Below, piece after piece: positions 22,337 to 29,719 of a DNA stretch of 64,000 nt. This stretch comes from Pseudomonadota bacterium (GTDB taxonomy: Bacteria; Pseudomonadota; Alphaproteobacteria; Rhizobiales; Xanthobacteraceae). The notes beneath the pieces are model-generated. The model was not told where the DNA came from, did no database searches, and saw nothing but the letters and a program-made list of their open reading frames with translations. The stretch spans positions 1-64,000 of the forward strand of contig JAFAGM010000038.1 in the NCBI GenBank assembly GCA_023422775.1, in the 5' to 3' direction. Numbering within the stretch: position 1 is the first letter of the stretch; each line of letters starts with the position of its first letter. The position numbers and the translations under genes are program-made.

Positions 22337-23644
22337 ATGATCCCCCGCTATACCCGCCCGGAAATGGCCTCCATCTGGGAGCCCCAGACCCGCTTCAAGA
22401 TCTGGTTCGAGATCGAGGCGCATGCGGCTGATGCGCTGGCGGAAATTGGCACTATCCCGAAGGAAGCAGCCAAGACGATCTGGGCCAAGGCCAGGGATGC
22501 GACCTTCGACGTGGCCCGGATCGACGAGATCGAGCGCGAGACCAAGCACGATGTCATCGCCTTCCTGACCCACCTGGCCGAAATCGTCGGCCCCGAGGCG
22601 CGCTTCGTCCACCAGGGCATGACATCCTCCGACGTGCTCGACACCTGCCTCAACGTGCAACTCACCCGCGCCGCGGACCTGTTGATTACCGATATCGACA
22701 AGGTTCTGGCGGCGCTGAAGAAGCGCGCCTTCGAGCACAAGATGACGCCGACCATCGGCCGCTCCCACGGCATCCACGCCGAACCTGTCACGTTCGGGCT
22801 CAAGCTTGCCTACGCCTATGCGGAGTTTTCGCGCGCCCGCGAGCGGCTCGTCGCCGCCCGCAAGGAGGTCGCGACCTGCGCGATTTCGGGCGCCGTCGGC
22901 ACCTTCGCCCAGATCGACCCGCGCGTGGAAGAACATGTCGCCAGGGCGATGGGGCTGGTGCCCGAACCGATCTCGACCCAGGTGATCCCGCGCGACCGTC
23001 ACGCGATGTATTTCGCAACGCTCGGCGTGATCGCCTCCTCGGTCGAGCGGCTCTCGATCGAAATCCGCCATCTGCAGCGCACCGAGGTGCTCGAAGCCGA
23101 AGAATTTTTCTCCGAAGGCCAGAAGGGCTCGTCGGCAATGCCGCACAAGCGCAACCCGGTGCTGTCGGAAAATCTCACCGGCCTGTCGCGCATGGTGCGC
23201 GCCTATGCGATGCCGGCGATGGAAAACGTGGCCCTCTGGCACGAGCGCGACATCTCCCACTCCTCCGCCGAACGCATGATCGGACCCGACGCCACCGTCA
23301 CGCTCGACTTCGCGCTGATGCGCCTTGCCGGCCTGATCGAGAAACTCATGATCTATCCCGCCAACATGCAGAAGAATCTCGACCGGCTCGGCGGCCTCGT
23401 GCATTCACAGCGGCTATTGATCGCGCTGACGCAAAAGGGCGCCAGCCGCGAGGACGCCTACAAATATGTCCAGCGCAACGCGATGCCGGTCTGGCGCGGC
23501 GAAGGCGACTTCCAGACCCTGCTGAAGAAAGACCCTGACGTGAAGAAGCACCTGAGCGACGCCGACATCGAGGAGCAGTTCGATCTCGGCTATCACTTCA
23601 AGCACGTCGATACGATCTTCAAGCGCGTGTTCGGAGAGAGCTGA
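22337..23644 (+). CDS. purB: Adenylosuccinate lyase
   Basis: This 435-residue fumarase-superfamily lyase acts twice in purine synthesis: SAICAR to AICAR and adenylosuccinate to AMP, each releasing fumarate. The signature KGSSAMPHKRNPVLSENL (about 260-275) is intact, as are TSSDVLDTCLNVQL and the catalytic His region GRSHGIHAEPVTFG. The second of two adjacent ATGs (22334 and 22337) has better spacing from the CCGGAG site. A longer frame from 22220 is not family-like. It is separate from the other pur genes at 44-50 kb. Confidence 0.96.
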   Translation: MIPRYTRPEMASIWEPQTRFKIWFEIEAHAADALAEIGTIPKEAAKTIWAKARDATFDVARIDEIERETKHDVIAFLTHLAEIVGPEARFVHQGMTSSDVLDTCLNVQLTRAADLLITDIDKVLAALKKRAFEHKMTPTIGRSHGIHAEPVTFGLKLAYAYAEFSRARERLVAARKEVATCAISGAVGTFAQIDPRVEEHVARAMGLVPEPISTQVIPRDRHAMYFATLGVIASSVERLSIEIRHLQRTEVLEAEEFFSEGQKGSSAMPHKRNPVLSENLTGLSRMVRAYAMPAMENVALWHERDISHSSAERMIGPDATVTLDFALMRLAGLIEKLMIYPANMQKNLDRLGGLVHSQRLLIALTQKGASREDAYKYVQRNAMPVWRGEGDFQTLLKKDPDVKKHLSDADIEEQFDLGYHFKHVDTIFKRVFGES

Positions 23645-23857
23645 TTACTCCGCCGGCGCGCCCGCAGGACCACCGCCGTCCGAGCGGTCGCAGCGGCGGA
23701 TACGACGGTTGCACTTCCGCGAAGGCCGCAACTCGTAGCTTTCCGGTCTTGCCAAGGCGATTTGAATCGTTCCAAATCGATACAATCACCCGTGAACGAG
23801 CCCGTCGGCCCGCTTCTCGCAACTGAATGGTAATTGCGGATCGGCTAAGGTCGCAGC

Positions 23858-24646
23858 GTGTCCTCCTTACCCACCATCCTCGTGTTCGACTCCGGCCTCG
23901 GCGGCCTCACCGTCTTGCGGGAGATCGTCGGCGTCCGGCCCCACGCGAACTACGTCTACATCGCCGACGACGCGTTCTTTCCCTACGGCCATCACAGCGA
24001 AGAGCAGATCGTTGCCCGCGTGGTGCCGCTGGTCGGCGAATTGATCGCACGCCATGCCCCTGACCTTGTGGTGATCGCCTGCAACACCGCTTCCACGCTG
24101 GTCATGGCGCACCTGCGCAGCGCCTACCAGGTTCCGTTCGTCGGCACCGTGCCGGCGATCAAGCCGGCCTGCGCCAGTTCGAAGACAAAACGGGTGTCGG
24201 TGCTGGGCACCAGGGGCACCGTCGCCCGCGAATACACCAAGCGGCTGATCCACGATTTCGCCCAGGGCTGCGAGGTGACGCTGGTCGGATCGGCCGAACT
24301 CGCATCGCTCGCCGAATCCGCGCTCAGCGGCAATGCAGTGCGCGACGCGGATATCGCAGCCGAACTGGCCCCCTGCTTTGTCGGAAATGGTGACGCGCGT
24401 ACCGACACCGTCGTTCTGGCCTGCACGCATTATCCACTCTTGCTGGATCGCCTGACCCCGCTTGCGCCATGGCCGGTCGACTGGATCGATCCGGCGCCTG
24501 CCATCGCGCGGCGCGTCTCCGACTTGCTCGGAGCCCCCGGCGGCGAAAACGGCCAGGCCGGCGCCGAGATGATCTTTACGTCCAGCCGGTCGCACACGCT
24601 GAGCCAGGCGCTGATGCCGTTTTTCGGCGGACGCGTTCCGGCGTGA
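23858..24646 (+). CDS. murI: Glutamate racemase
   Basis: The 262-residue enzyme makes D-glutamate for peptidoglycan. It shows the first motif FDSGLGGLTVLREI with the catalytic Asp/Ser, the first cysteine in VVIACNTASTLVM (near residue 75), GTVPAIKPA, and the second cysteine in ACTHYPLLLDRL (near 189). The GTG start at 23858 follows an AAGG ribosome site. It is preceded by a 213-base gap without gene and stands alone. It is cytoplasmic and presumed essential. Confidence 0.94.
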   Translation: MSSLPTILVFDSGLGGLTVLREIVGVRPHANYVYIADDAFFPYGHHSEEQIVARVVPLVGELIARHAPDLVVIACNTASTLVMAHLRSAYQVPFVGTVPAIKPACASSKTKRVSVLGTRGTVAREYTKRLIHDFAQGCEVTLVGSAELASLAESALSGNAVRDADIAAELAPCFVGNGDARTDTVVLACTHYPLLLDRLTPLAPWPVDWIDPAPAIARRVSDLLGAPGGENGQAGAEMIFTSSRSHTLSQALMPFFGGRVPA

Positions 24647-24806
24647 ACAGCGCGTTCACACGCGGAATTCGTATCGTTCCCTCCGCAGCCCTCGCAAAGC
24701 GGTGAACGACTGTGAACAAGAATTTCATTTAAACCGCTGGTCGCTCCACTCATCTCCAAGGCAGACGCCAAAATGTCTTGGCTTCTGCATCCAATGGAGA
24801 GATTGA

Positions 24807-25025
24807 ATGAGCAGGCTCAAAATTCTGTCGGCCGGGCTGATCGCCGCAGCCATGCTGGCCACGCCCGCGATGGCCCGGGAGCATCGGCACGTCGCCAAGG
24901 GTTACGATGTCAGCGTCCCGCGCGGCGCTCTCGATGTGCGTGACTGCGTCCGCGCTCCGGACGTCGGCGCATACGCAACGGCCCCCTACACCAGGCCGCC
25001 GTGCGAACCCTGGTCGTTGTATTGA
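24807..25025 (+). CDS. Small exported protein, 72 residues
   Basis: A signal peptide (MSRLKILSAGLIAAAMLATPAMA) precedes a mature region of about 49 residues beginning REHRHVAKGYDVSVPRG, with two cysteines (RDCVRAPDV and RPPCEPWSLY) that could form a disulfide in the periplasm. A GGAGAG ribosome site lies before the ATG. The 24647-24806 gap before it is fairly AT-rich and may hold its promoter. Family unknown to me; proteins of this type are frequent in Bradyrhizobium. Confidence 0.7.
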   Translation: MSRLKILSAGLIAAAMLATPAMAREHRHVAKGYDVSVPRGALDVRDCVRAPDVGAYATAPYTRPPCEPWSLY

Positions 25026-25193
25026 TCAGTCGGCGCTGCATCGGGCTGCACGGCCGGGCAACTAGCCCGGGTCGATGACGGCGCAAAAGGACGATGCAAT
25101 GCAGGACGGCCGCGAATAGTTCGGGCTGGGAGCGATCCACCACCAGTCCGAACTCGTCGACGAACCGCGCTGGAACATCAGCGCCGACGGCAG

Positions 25194-26006
25194 CTATTTC
25201 TCCGTAGCCGAAGCAAGCCGCGCCGCCCTTTCCTGCGCAACGATCCCTTCCAGGCGCGATATGTTCTCGAGCAGGCGCTGGCTGGTCAATACGAGGAAGT
25301 AATAGCCGAACTGTGGATTCTGGAAATAGATCTCGAGCAGCCTCTCATAGGTGATGGTCATCACCTGCGCATCCTCGATGCATTCGACGGTCGCGGTTCT
25401 TCGTTGATTCGGCGTGAGGAAACCAAGTTCGCCCACCAGGCGTCCCGGCGGGATCTCGACGCCGATTTCCCTCACCAGAAACTTTCCCGTGACCGTCAGG
25501 AACATTTCGTTCGCTGCATCGTCCTTCTTGCACAACTTGTCGCCACGCTTGTATTTGCGCTCGGTCATGAAAGGTTTCAGCCATTCCAGTGAGGTATCGC
25601 CCTCCGTTGCGACACGGGCCCGCTTGATCAGGTTGAGCATCTGACGAAGGCGGATCGCGTTGATGGGCAGGAACAGCAGGTAGAGGATGAAGGTCCCGAC
25701 ATTGCCCGAAAGCGCACCAAAAGCGACGAAGAACATGCAGCCGACCATGTTGGTGACACGCAGCGCCACGATCGTTTGCATCAGCAGGGTGGCGACAAGG
25801 AAGACGGCGCCAATCACCGCGAACATGTTGGCAAGCGTGATGTTGGCAAGCAGAATTTCCAGCAGCCGGCTGAACAGCGCGTCATAGGTGATGTTGTTGG
25901 GGTCGAGACCCATCTGGATCAGAATCTTTGCGATCCTGAGATTGTCAGCCGCTGTATCGAGGATGCGGTCCAGAACGGACGAAATATCTGCGCCGCTTGA
26001 CTTCAT
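25194..26006 (-). CDS. Membrane protein with cyclic-nucleotide-binding domain
   Basis: This 270-residue protein has an N-terminal part with about three hydrophobic segments (about 50-125: LANMFAVIGAVFLVATLLMQ, MVGCMFFVAFGALSG, TFILYLLFLPINAIRL) and a C-terminal cNMP-binding domain (about 145-250). The phosphate-binding cassette reads GRLVGELGFLTPNQRRTATV, with the expected Glu and Arg, so cAMP/cGMP binding is likely. There is no output domain, and the order recalls eukaryotic Popeye-domain proteins. A GGGGAAG ribosome site precedes the ATG. It is divergent from the aldolase gene. Confidence 0.88.
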   Translation of the reverse strand: MKSSGADISSVLDRILDTAADNLRIAKILIQMGLDPNNITYDALFSRLLEILLANITLANMFAVIGAVFLVATLLMQTIVALRVTNMVGCMFFVAFGALSGNVGTFILYLLFLPINAIRLRQMLNLIKRARVATEGDTSLEWLKPFMTERKYKRGDKLCKKDDAANEMFLTVTGKFLVREIGVEIPPGRLVGELGFLTPNQRRTATVECIEDAQVMTITYERLLEIYFQNPQFGYYFLVLTSQRLLENISRLEGIVAQERAARLASATEK

Positions 26007-26037
26007 CGGATCTTCCCCTAGGCAGAGTCGGTATCGG

Positions 26038-26066
26038 TTAGATATTCCTGATATTCGATAATCTAA
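26038..26066. promoter_or_regulatory. Possible regulatory inverted repeat between divergent genes
   Basis: TTAGAT at 26038 and ATCTAA at 26061-26066 form the ends of an AT-rich imperfect inverted repeat; inside it GATATTC occurs twice, 9 bases apart. It lies midway between the divergent starts at 26006 and 26103, so it may control one or both. Confidence 0.35.
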
Positions 26067-26102
26067 GCCGGATAGCCACCGTTTGAGCAGGGAGTTTCCG
26101 CA

Positions 26103-26882
26103 TTGCCCCCCGCGAAGCCTTTACCACTCAACCGACTCCGGCAGCTATGGCGGGAGGGCCGCCCGACGTTCGGCGCGATCGCGACCATCCCCTCGGTCCA
26201 GACCGTGCAGATCATGGCCCGTTCCGGGATCGACTGGGTCATCGTCGATCTCGAGCATGGCCCGATAGACCTCGGCTCGGCCCACGCGATGATTACCGCA
26301 ACCGCCGGCACCCCCTGCGTACCGATGGTGCGGATCGCCGCCAACGAGCCCTGGCTCGCAAAGGCGCCGATGGACATCGGCGCGCTCGGCATCAACTTTC
26401 CGATGATCTGCAGCCGTGCCGATGCCGAAAAGGCCGTGCGCAGCGTGCGTTATCCGCCGAAAGGCGAACGGCTATGGGGTCCCTTCCATGCCCCGTTCCG
26501 ATGGGGTGTTTCGATGCCGGACTATATGGCTACCGCGGACGACGACATGGTCTGCATGATCACGATCGAGCATGTCGAGGCGGTCAACCGCATCGACGAG
26601 ATCATGGCAACGCCCGGCATCGATCTTGCCGTGATCGGCCCGGGCGACCTCGCCACGTCGATCAACAAGCGTGGCCTGCCCGACGATCCGGAAGTGCTTG
26701 ATTTGATGGCGCGCGCCGAGGCGGGCATCCTTAAAAGCGGCGTTCCGATCGGGGGCGTCGCACGCACGGCCGAGCAAGCCAACCGGATGATCGAGCGCGG
26801 CTACGTGGCGCTTGCGCTCGGCTTCGACTGGTCGCTGTTCCAGCGGGGTATCGCAGCGAGTTTTGAGGGGATCAAGCGATAA
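26103..26882 (+). CDS. HpcH/HpaI-family class II aldolase
   Basis: The 259-residue protein belongs to the HpaI/GarL family of metal-dependent aldolases that cleave 2-oxo-acids to pyruvate and an aldehyde. Family features are RPTFGAIATIPSVQTVQIMARSG, the metal-site DWVIVDLEHGPID, PMVRIAANEPWLAKAPMDIGALGINFPMI and the second Glu/Asp region MITIEHVEAVNRIDEI ... LAVIGPGDLATSI. The start is a TTG at 26103 with a GGGAG site 9 bases upstream. The substrate is unknown; no aromatic or sugar-acid pathway genes are next to it. A decayed cupin follows directly. Confidence 0.85.
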   Translation: MPPAKPLPLNRLRQLWREGRPTFGAIATIPSVQTVQIMARSGIDWVIVDLEHGPIDLGSAHAMITATAGTPCVPMVRIAANEPWLAKAPMDIGALGINFPMICSRADAEKAVRSVRYPPKGERLWGPFHAPFRWGVSMPDYMATADDDMVCMITIEHVEAVNRIDEIMATPGIDLAVIGPGDLATSINKRGLPDDPEVLDLMARAEAGILKSGVPIGGVARTAEQANRMIERGYVALALGFDWSLFQRGIAASFEGIKR

Positions 26883-26884
26883 CC

Positions 26885-27160
26885 TTGCTCCTCGCAGGCT
26901 GCCACACGCCCCCCGGTGCAGAGACCGGCCATGTGCTCGAAGGCGAACCTGAACTGGCCATCGACGGCAAGCCCCCGATGAAAATCAAGGCAGGCGAATC
27001 CTGCCAGATCCCGGAAGGCGCCGCTGGCGACGCAAAAGCCGGAGATAAGCCTTTCAAAATACTCGGAGTTTACGTCCTAAAGGGCCGGCGAGCCGCTGGC
27101 CAGGCCAGCGCCTTGAGCGCAATCTTGCTGGCGTCAAATTGCCGGCTTAATGCTAGATGA
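26885..27160 (+). pseudogene. Remnant of a small cupin protein
   Basis: Directly after the aldolase stop, this frame encodes CHTPPGAETGHVLEGEPELAIDGKPPMKIKAGESCQIPEGAAGDAKAGDKPFKILGVYV-like sequence, clearly a cupin barrel (compare family patterns HTHPGEE..YVLEGE and AGDSFQIPAG..H). The beginning of the cupin is missing, the expected second His of the first motif is Pro, the His after the PAG turn is Gly, and the tail after YVLKG is unrelated. The only possible start is a TTG. I read it as an N-terminally truncated, degenerate copy; a small expressed protein is possible but metal binding is unlikely. Confidence 0.6.
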
Positions 27161-27165
27161 GGCAT

Positions 27166-27197
27166 GGCGGGCCGGCCGAAACCGGCCCGCCGATTTT
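27166..27197 (+). terminator. Intrinsic terminator-like hairpin
   Basis: A 10-bp perfect stem GGCGGGCCGG / CCGGCCCGCC with a 6-base loop is followed by GATTTT. It ends the aldolase/cupin-remnant transcript. Confidence 0.7.
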
Positions 27198-27232
27198 ACA
27201 GTTTGTCCAGTGCGGAAACTTGAGCGAAGCGA

Positions 27233-28012
27233 ATGCGCGGAACGGTTCGAAAAATCACGCTGCCGCGCCGCCTCGTCGCCGACCTCATGCACGCGTCGAT
27301 GCGCGTGCCGTTCGTCTCGCTTTTCCGCCCCCTCAACGTCCGGCCTCTGCTGGAAGCCCGTGCACAGGCTGCCCGGCGGCCCGGCTGGGCCGCGATCTTC
27401 GTCAAGGCGTTTGCCCTGGTGGCGAAGGAAGAGCCCATCCTGCGCACGCTCTATGTCAAATGGCCGGCGCCTGCGTTCTACGAATTGCCGCGCAGCGTCG
27501 CCAATGTGGCCATCGCCAGGGTCGAGGACGGTCAGGATTGCGTGCTGCCGCAAAAGGTCGCCGCGCCCGAGGAAATGCCGCTGTCGGAGGTCGACGCCCT
27601 GATCCGGCATGCCAAGGAGGCGCCGATCCAGGACGTACCGGCATTCCGCAAGATCCTGCGCACAACCCGGCTGCCCCTGCCGCTGCGGCGGTTGTTCTGG
27701 GCGATCGGACTGAATTTCGGCCGCCAGCGGGCCAATTATTTCGGCAGTTTCGGGGTGACCTCGGTGGCCGCCTATGGCGCCGGCCAGCTCCATGCGCTGA
27801 GCCCGGGGCCGTTTGTCGTCAGTTACGGGGTGGAAAAGCCCGACCAGACCATCGACGTCGTGCTCCGCTGGGATCACCGGATTACCGACGCCGCCCTGAT
27901 GGCGAAAATGCTGAATCGGCTGGAACAGGTGCTGAACGGGGAAATTGCCGCCGAATTGCGGGCAAACCGGCAGCAAACCGAGCCAAAACCGGTCCGAGCG
28001 GTCGCGACCTGA
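27233..28012 (+). CDS. Stand-alone 2-oxoacid dehydrogenase acyltransferase-like (CAT-fold) protein
   Basis: This 259-residue protein resembles only the catalytic domain of E2 acyltransferases of 2-oxoacid dehydrogenase complexes, without lipoyl or E1/E3-binding domains. The match rests on the start RPLLEARAQAARRPGWAAIFVKAFALVAKEEPILRT, the FGSFGVTSVAAYGAGQLHALSPGPFVVSYGV core and the terminal VVLRWDHRITDAALMAKMLNRLEQVL, where HxxxD is the active-site motif. No complex genes are nearby, so its acceptor and donor are unknown. The start ATG at 27233 has a weak purine-rich leader. Similar stand-alone proteins occur in rhizobia. Confidence 0.72.
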   Translation: MRGTVRKITLPRRLVADLMHASMRVPFVSLFRPLNVRPLLEARAQAARRPGWAAIFVKAFALVAKEEPILRTLYVKWPAPAFYELPRSVANVAIARVEDGQDCVLPQKVAAPEEMPLSEVDALIRHAKEAPIQDVPAFRKILRTTRLPLPLRRLFWAIGLNFGRQRANYFGSFGVTSVAAYGAGQLHALSPGPFVVSYGVEKPDQTIDVVLRWDHRITDAALMAKMLNRLEQVLNGEIAAELRANRQQTEPKPVRAVAT

Positions 28013-28027
28013 CGGCCTGCTTTGGCC

Positions 28028-28125
28028 GTCATTCCGGGGCGATGCGAAGCATCGAATCCGGAATCTCGAAATTCCCCGGTGCGCAATTGCGCACCTGAGG
28101 CTCGCTTCGCGCCCCGGATTGACGG
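28028..28125. repeat. Palindromic intergenic repeat, family B
   Basis: Outer arms GTCATTCCGGGGCG and CGCCCCGGATTGACGG enclose inner palindromes GATGCGAAGCATC, ATTCCGG/CCGGAAT-like pieces and GGTGCGCAATTGCGCACC. This composite hairpin lies between the acyltransferase-like gene and rpsD. Only one copy is in the window. Confidence 0.8.
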
Positions 28126-28313
28126 CCGTTTTCGTTGACAGAACGGCGGTTTCTCCCTAAGAACCCGCTTGCTCGCGGGCCGCTTTTGGCCCGCGTTGCG
28201 TTTCGCGACCCGTGGTCTTCCCCGAGCTTTCGAGGCGGACCTGTCGGCCCCGGTCATGCCGGTGCACAGGAGGGCGCGTTTCCTCAAAACTCAAACCTAA
28301 CGCAGAGGACGCG

Positions 28314-28931
28314 ATGACAAAGCGCAGTGAGGCGAAATACAAGATCGATCGCCGTATGGGCCAGAATATCTGGGGCCGCCCCAAGAGCCCCGTGAACCGC
28401 CGTGAATACGGCCCCGGCCAGCACGGCCAGCGCCGCAAGGGCAAGCTGTCCGACTTCGGCGTGCAGCTCCGCGCCAAGCAGAAGCTCAAGGGCTACTACG
28501 CCAACATTTCCGAGCGCCAGTTCCACGGCATCTATGTCGAGGCCGGCCGGATGAAGGGCGACACCGGTGAAAACCTGATCGGCCTGCTGGAGCGCCGTCT
28601 CGACACCGTGGTCTATCGCGCCAAGTTCGTCGCCACGATGTTCGCCGCGCGCCAGTTCATCAACCACGGCCACATCAAGGTGAACGGCCGCCGCGTCAAC
28701 ATTTCCAGCTACAAGCTGAAGCCCGGCGACGTCGTCGAGATCAAGGAATCTTCCAAGCAGCTCACCCCCGTCCTGGAAGCGAGCCAGCTCGGCGAGCGCG
28801 ACGTTCCCGACTTCATCGAAGCCGATCACGGCAAGATGACCGCGAAGTTCACCCGCATCCCGGCGCTGTCGGACGTGCCGTTCGCAGTCCAGATGGAGCC
28901 GCATCTGATCGTCGAATTCTATTCGCGCTGA
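28314..28931 (+). CDS. rpsD: 30S ribosomal protein S4
   Basis: The 205-residue ribosomal protein binds 16S rRNA early in small-subunit assembly. It begins MTKRSEAKYKIDRRMGQNIWG, has REYGPGQHGQRRKGKLSDFG, the S4 RNA-binding domain (about 95-160) with RRLDTVVYRAKFV and GHIKVNGRRVNISSYKLKPGDVVEI, and ends HLIVEFYSR. The ATG at 28314 follows GAGGAC; the longer frame from 28212 is not family-like. The 5' leader contains a GC-rich hairpin (28175-28194). It is monocistronic, with a terminator just downstream. Confidence 0.97.
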   Translation: MTKRSEAKYKIDRRMGQNIWGRPKSPVNRREYGPGQHGQRRKGKLSDFGVQLRAKQKLKGYYANISERQFHGIYVEAGRMKGDTGENLIGLLERRLDTVVYRAKFVATMFAARQFINHGHIKVNGRRVNISSYKLKPGDVVEIKESSKQLTPVLEASQLGERDVPDFIEADHGKMTAKFTRIPALSDVPFAVQMEPHLIVEFYSR

Positions 28932-28954
28932 TCGGTTTTCAGTTTTGAGATATC

Positions 28955-28983
28955 AAAGGCCCCGGTTTTGCCGGGGCCTTTTG
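28955..28983 (+). terminator. Intrinsic terminator after rpsD
   Basis: The stem AAGGCCCCGG, loop TTTT, CCGGGGCCTT is followed by TT, 24 bases after the rpsD stop. It is strong and typical of a highly expressed gene. Confidence 0.93.
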
Positions 28984-29011
28984 TATGAGGTGCCAAAGTC
29001 GTCTGCGGCGT

Positions 29012-29404
29012 CTAGACTGCCATGGCTTTCTTCGCAGCCTGGGCAAGAAAGCCCGAACGCGTGAACCCTTCCCGCTCGGCGTAGCGATCGATCTGATCGA
29101 GTACGTCCGCCGGCATCGTTACGTTGATGCGAACGCTCTTCACTTCGGAAGCCGGCGCTGCGATCAGTACCGCAACGCCATCCTTGTTTTGAGCCTCCTT
29201 CATGATCTCTTCGAGAGAACTCGGTTCAGGTGCTGCTTCACCATCGGCCGCCAGACCTTCCAGATGCAGCGCCAGAGCTTCTGCTCCCATATCGCGGGCT
29301 TCGTCGAGCGTCCTGCCGGCGCTGATCACGCCCGGCAGATCCGGAAACGATACGCCGTAGTCGCTGTCGTTCTCTTTGTGGATCAAGGCGATGTACTGTC
29401 GCAT
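29012..29404 (-). CDS. hicB: HicB-family antitoxin
   Basis: The 130-residue protein has the HicB partial RNase H-like fold at the N-terminus (YIALIHKENDSDYGVSFPDLPGVISAGRTLDEARDMGAEAL) and a C-terminal ribbon-helix-helix DNA-binding segment (VKSVRINVTMPADVLDQIDRYAEREGFTRSGFLAQAAKKAM). It is the antitoxin and the operon repressor of the pair. It starts 18 bases after the hicA stop. The ribbon-helix-helix part is expected to bind the two palindromic sites upstream of hicA. Confidence 0.9.
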   Translation of the reverse strand: MRQYIALIHKENDSDYGVSFPDLPGVISAGRTLDEARDMGAEALALHLEGLAADGEAAPEPSSLEEIMKEAQNKDGVAVLIAAPASEVKSVRINVTMPADVLDQIDRYAEREGFTRSGFLAQAAKKAMAV

Positions 29405-29422
29405 GTTGCTTTTCCTATCCCG

Positions 29423-29611
29423 CTATTTCAGCTTCAGACCGGCTTGCTTCTCGATGCTCCTGAACGTTCCGGTCGGAATATCTCTCCGCGGGTGAGGTAC
29501 CGTTACCCGCCCCGGTTTGGTCGGATGCTTGAACTGGACATGACTGCCTTTCTGGGCGACCTGTACCCAGCCATCCGCCTTCAACGCGGCAATTATGCCC
29601 TTGGAGTCCAT
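29423..29611 (-). CDS. hicA: HicA-family mRNA interferase toxin
   Basis: This 62-residue double-stranded RNA-binding-fold toxin reads MDSKGIIAALKADGWVQVAQ, with the catalytic His in KGSHVQFKHP and the conserved GRVTVPHPRRDIPTGTFRSIEKQAGL. HicA proteins cleave mRNA and arrest growth until HicB is restored. All family landmarks are intact. It is first in the operon, as usual for hicAB. The start ATG is preceded by an AT-rich control region with two similar palindromes. Confidence 0.9.
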   Translation of the reverse strand: MDSKGIIAALKADGWVQVAQKGSHVQFKHPTKPGRVTVPHPRRDIPTGTFRSIEKQAGLKLK

Positions 29612-29613
29612 AA

Positions 29614-29657
29614 GTATTCATACACACTCGGAGGTATGATTTCAAGTGTATAAATAC
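29614..29657 (-). promoter_or_regulatory. Paired operator sites of the hicAB operon
   Basis: Two palindromes share the core GTAT-N2-ATAC: GTATTCATAC at 29614-29623 and GTATAAATAC at 29648-29657, the latter extending to GTGTAT-AA-ATACAC (29646-29659). Centres are 34 bases apart, about three helical turns. They lie immediately upstream of hicA, where HicB would be expected to bind. Confidence 0.6.
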
Positions 29658-29719
29658 ACATTCGAATCCTAATACCCGGACGTGATGCGTCAGAGACAAC
29701 GATCAAGAAAGCCCTTTCC

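Noticed and set aside
27157..28098. 313-codon plus-strand frame overlapping the acyltransferase-like gene
   Set aside because: It is an Arg/Pro/Ala-rich shadow in another frame; the frame at 27233-28012 carries the DHRITD motif and family pattern.
28175..28194. Hairpin in the rpsD leader as an S4 autoregulatory element
   Set aside because: GCGGGCC-gctttt-GGCCCGC is a good stem, but nothing shows an S4-binding pseudoknot, and the short run after it lacks terminator or anti-terminator features.
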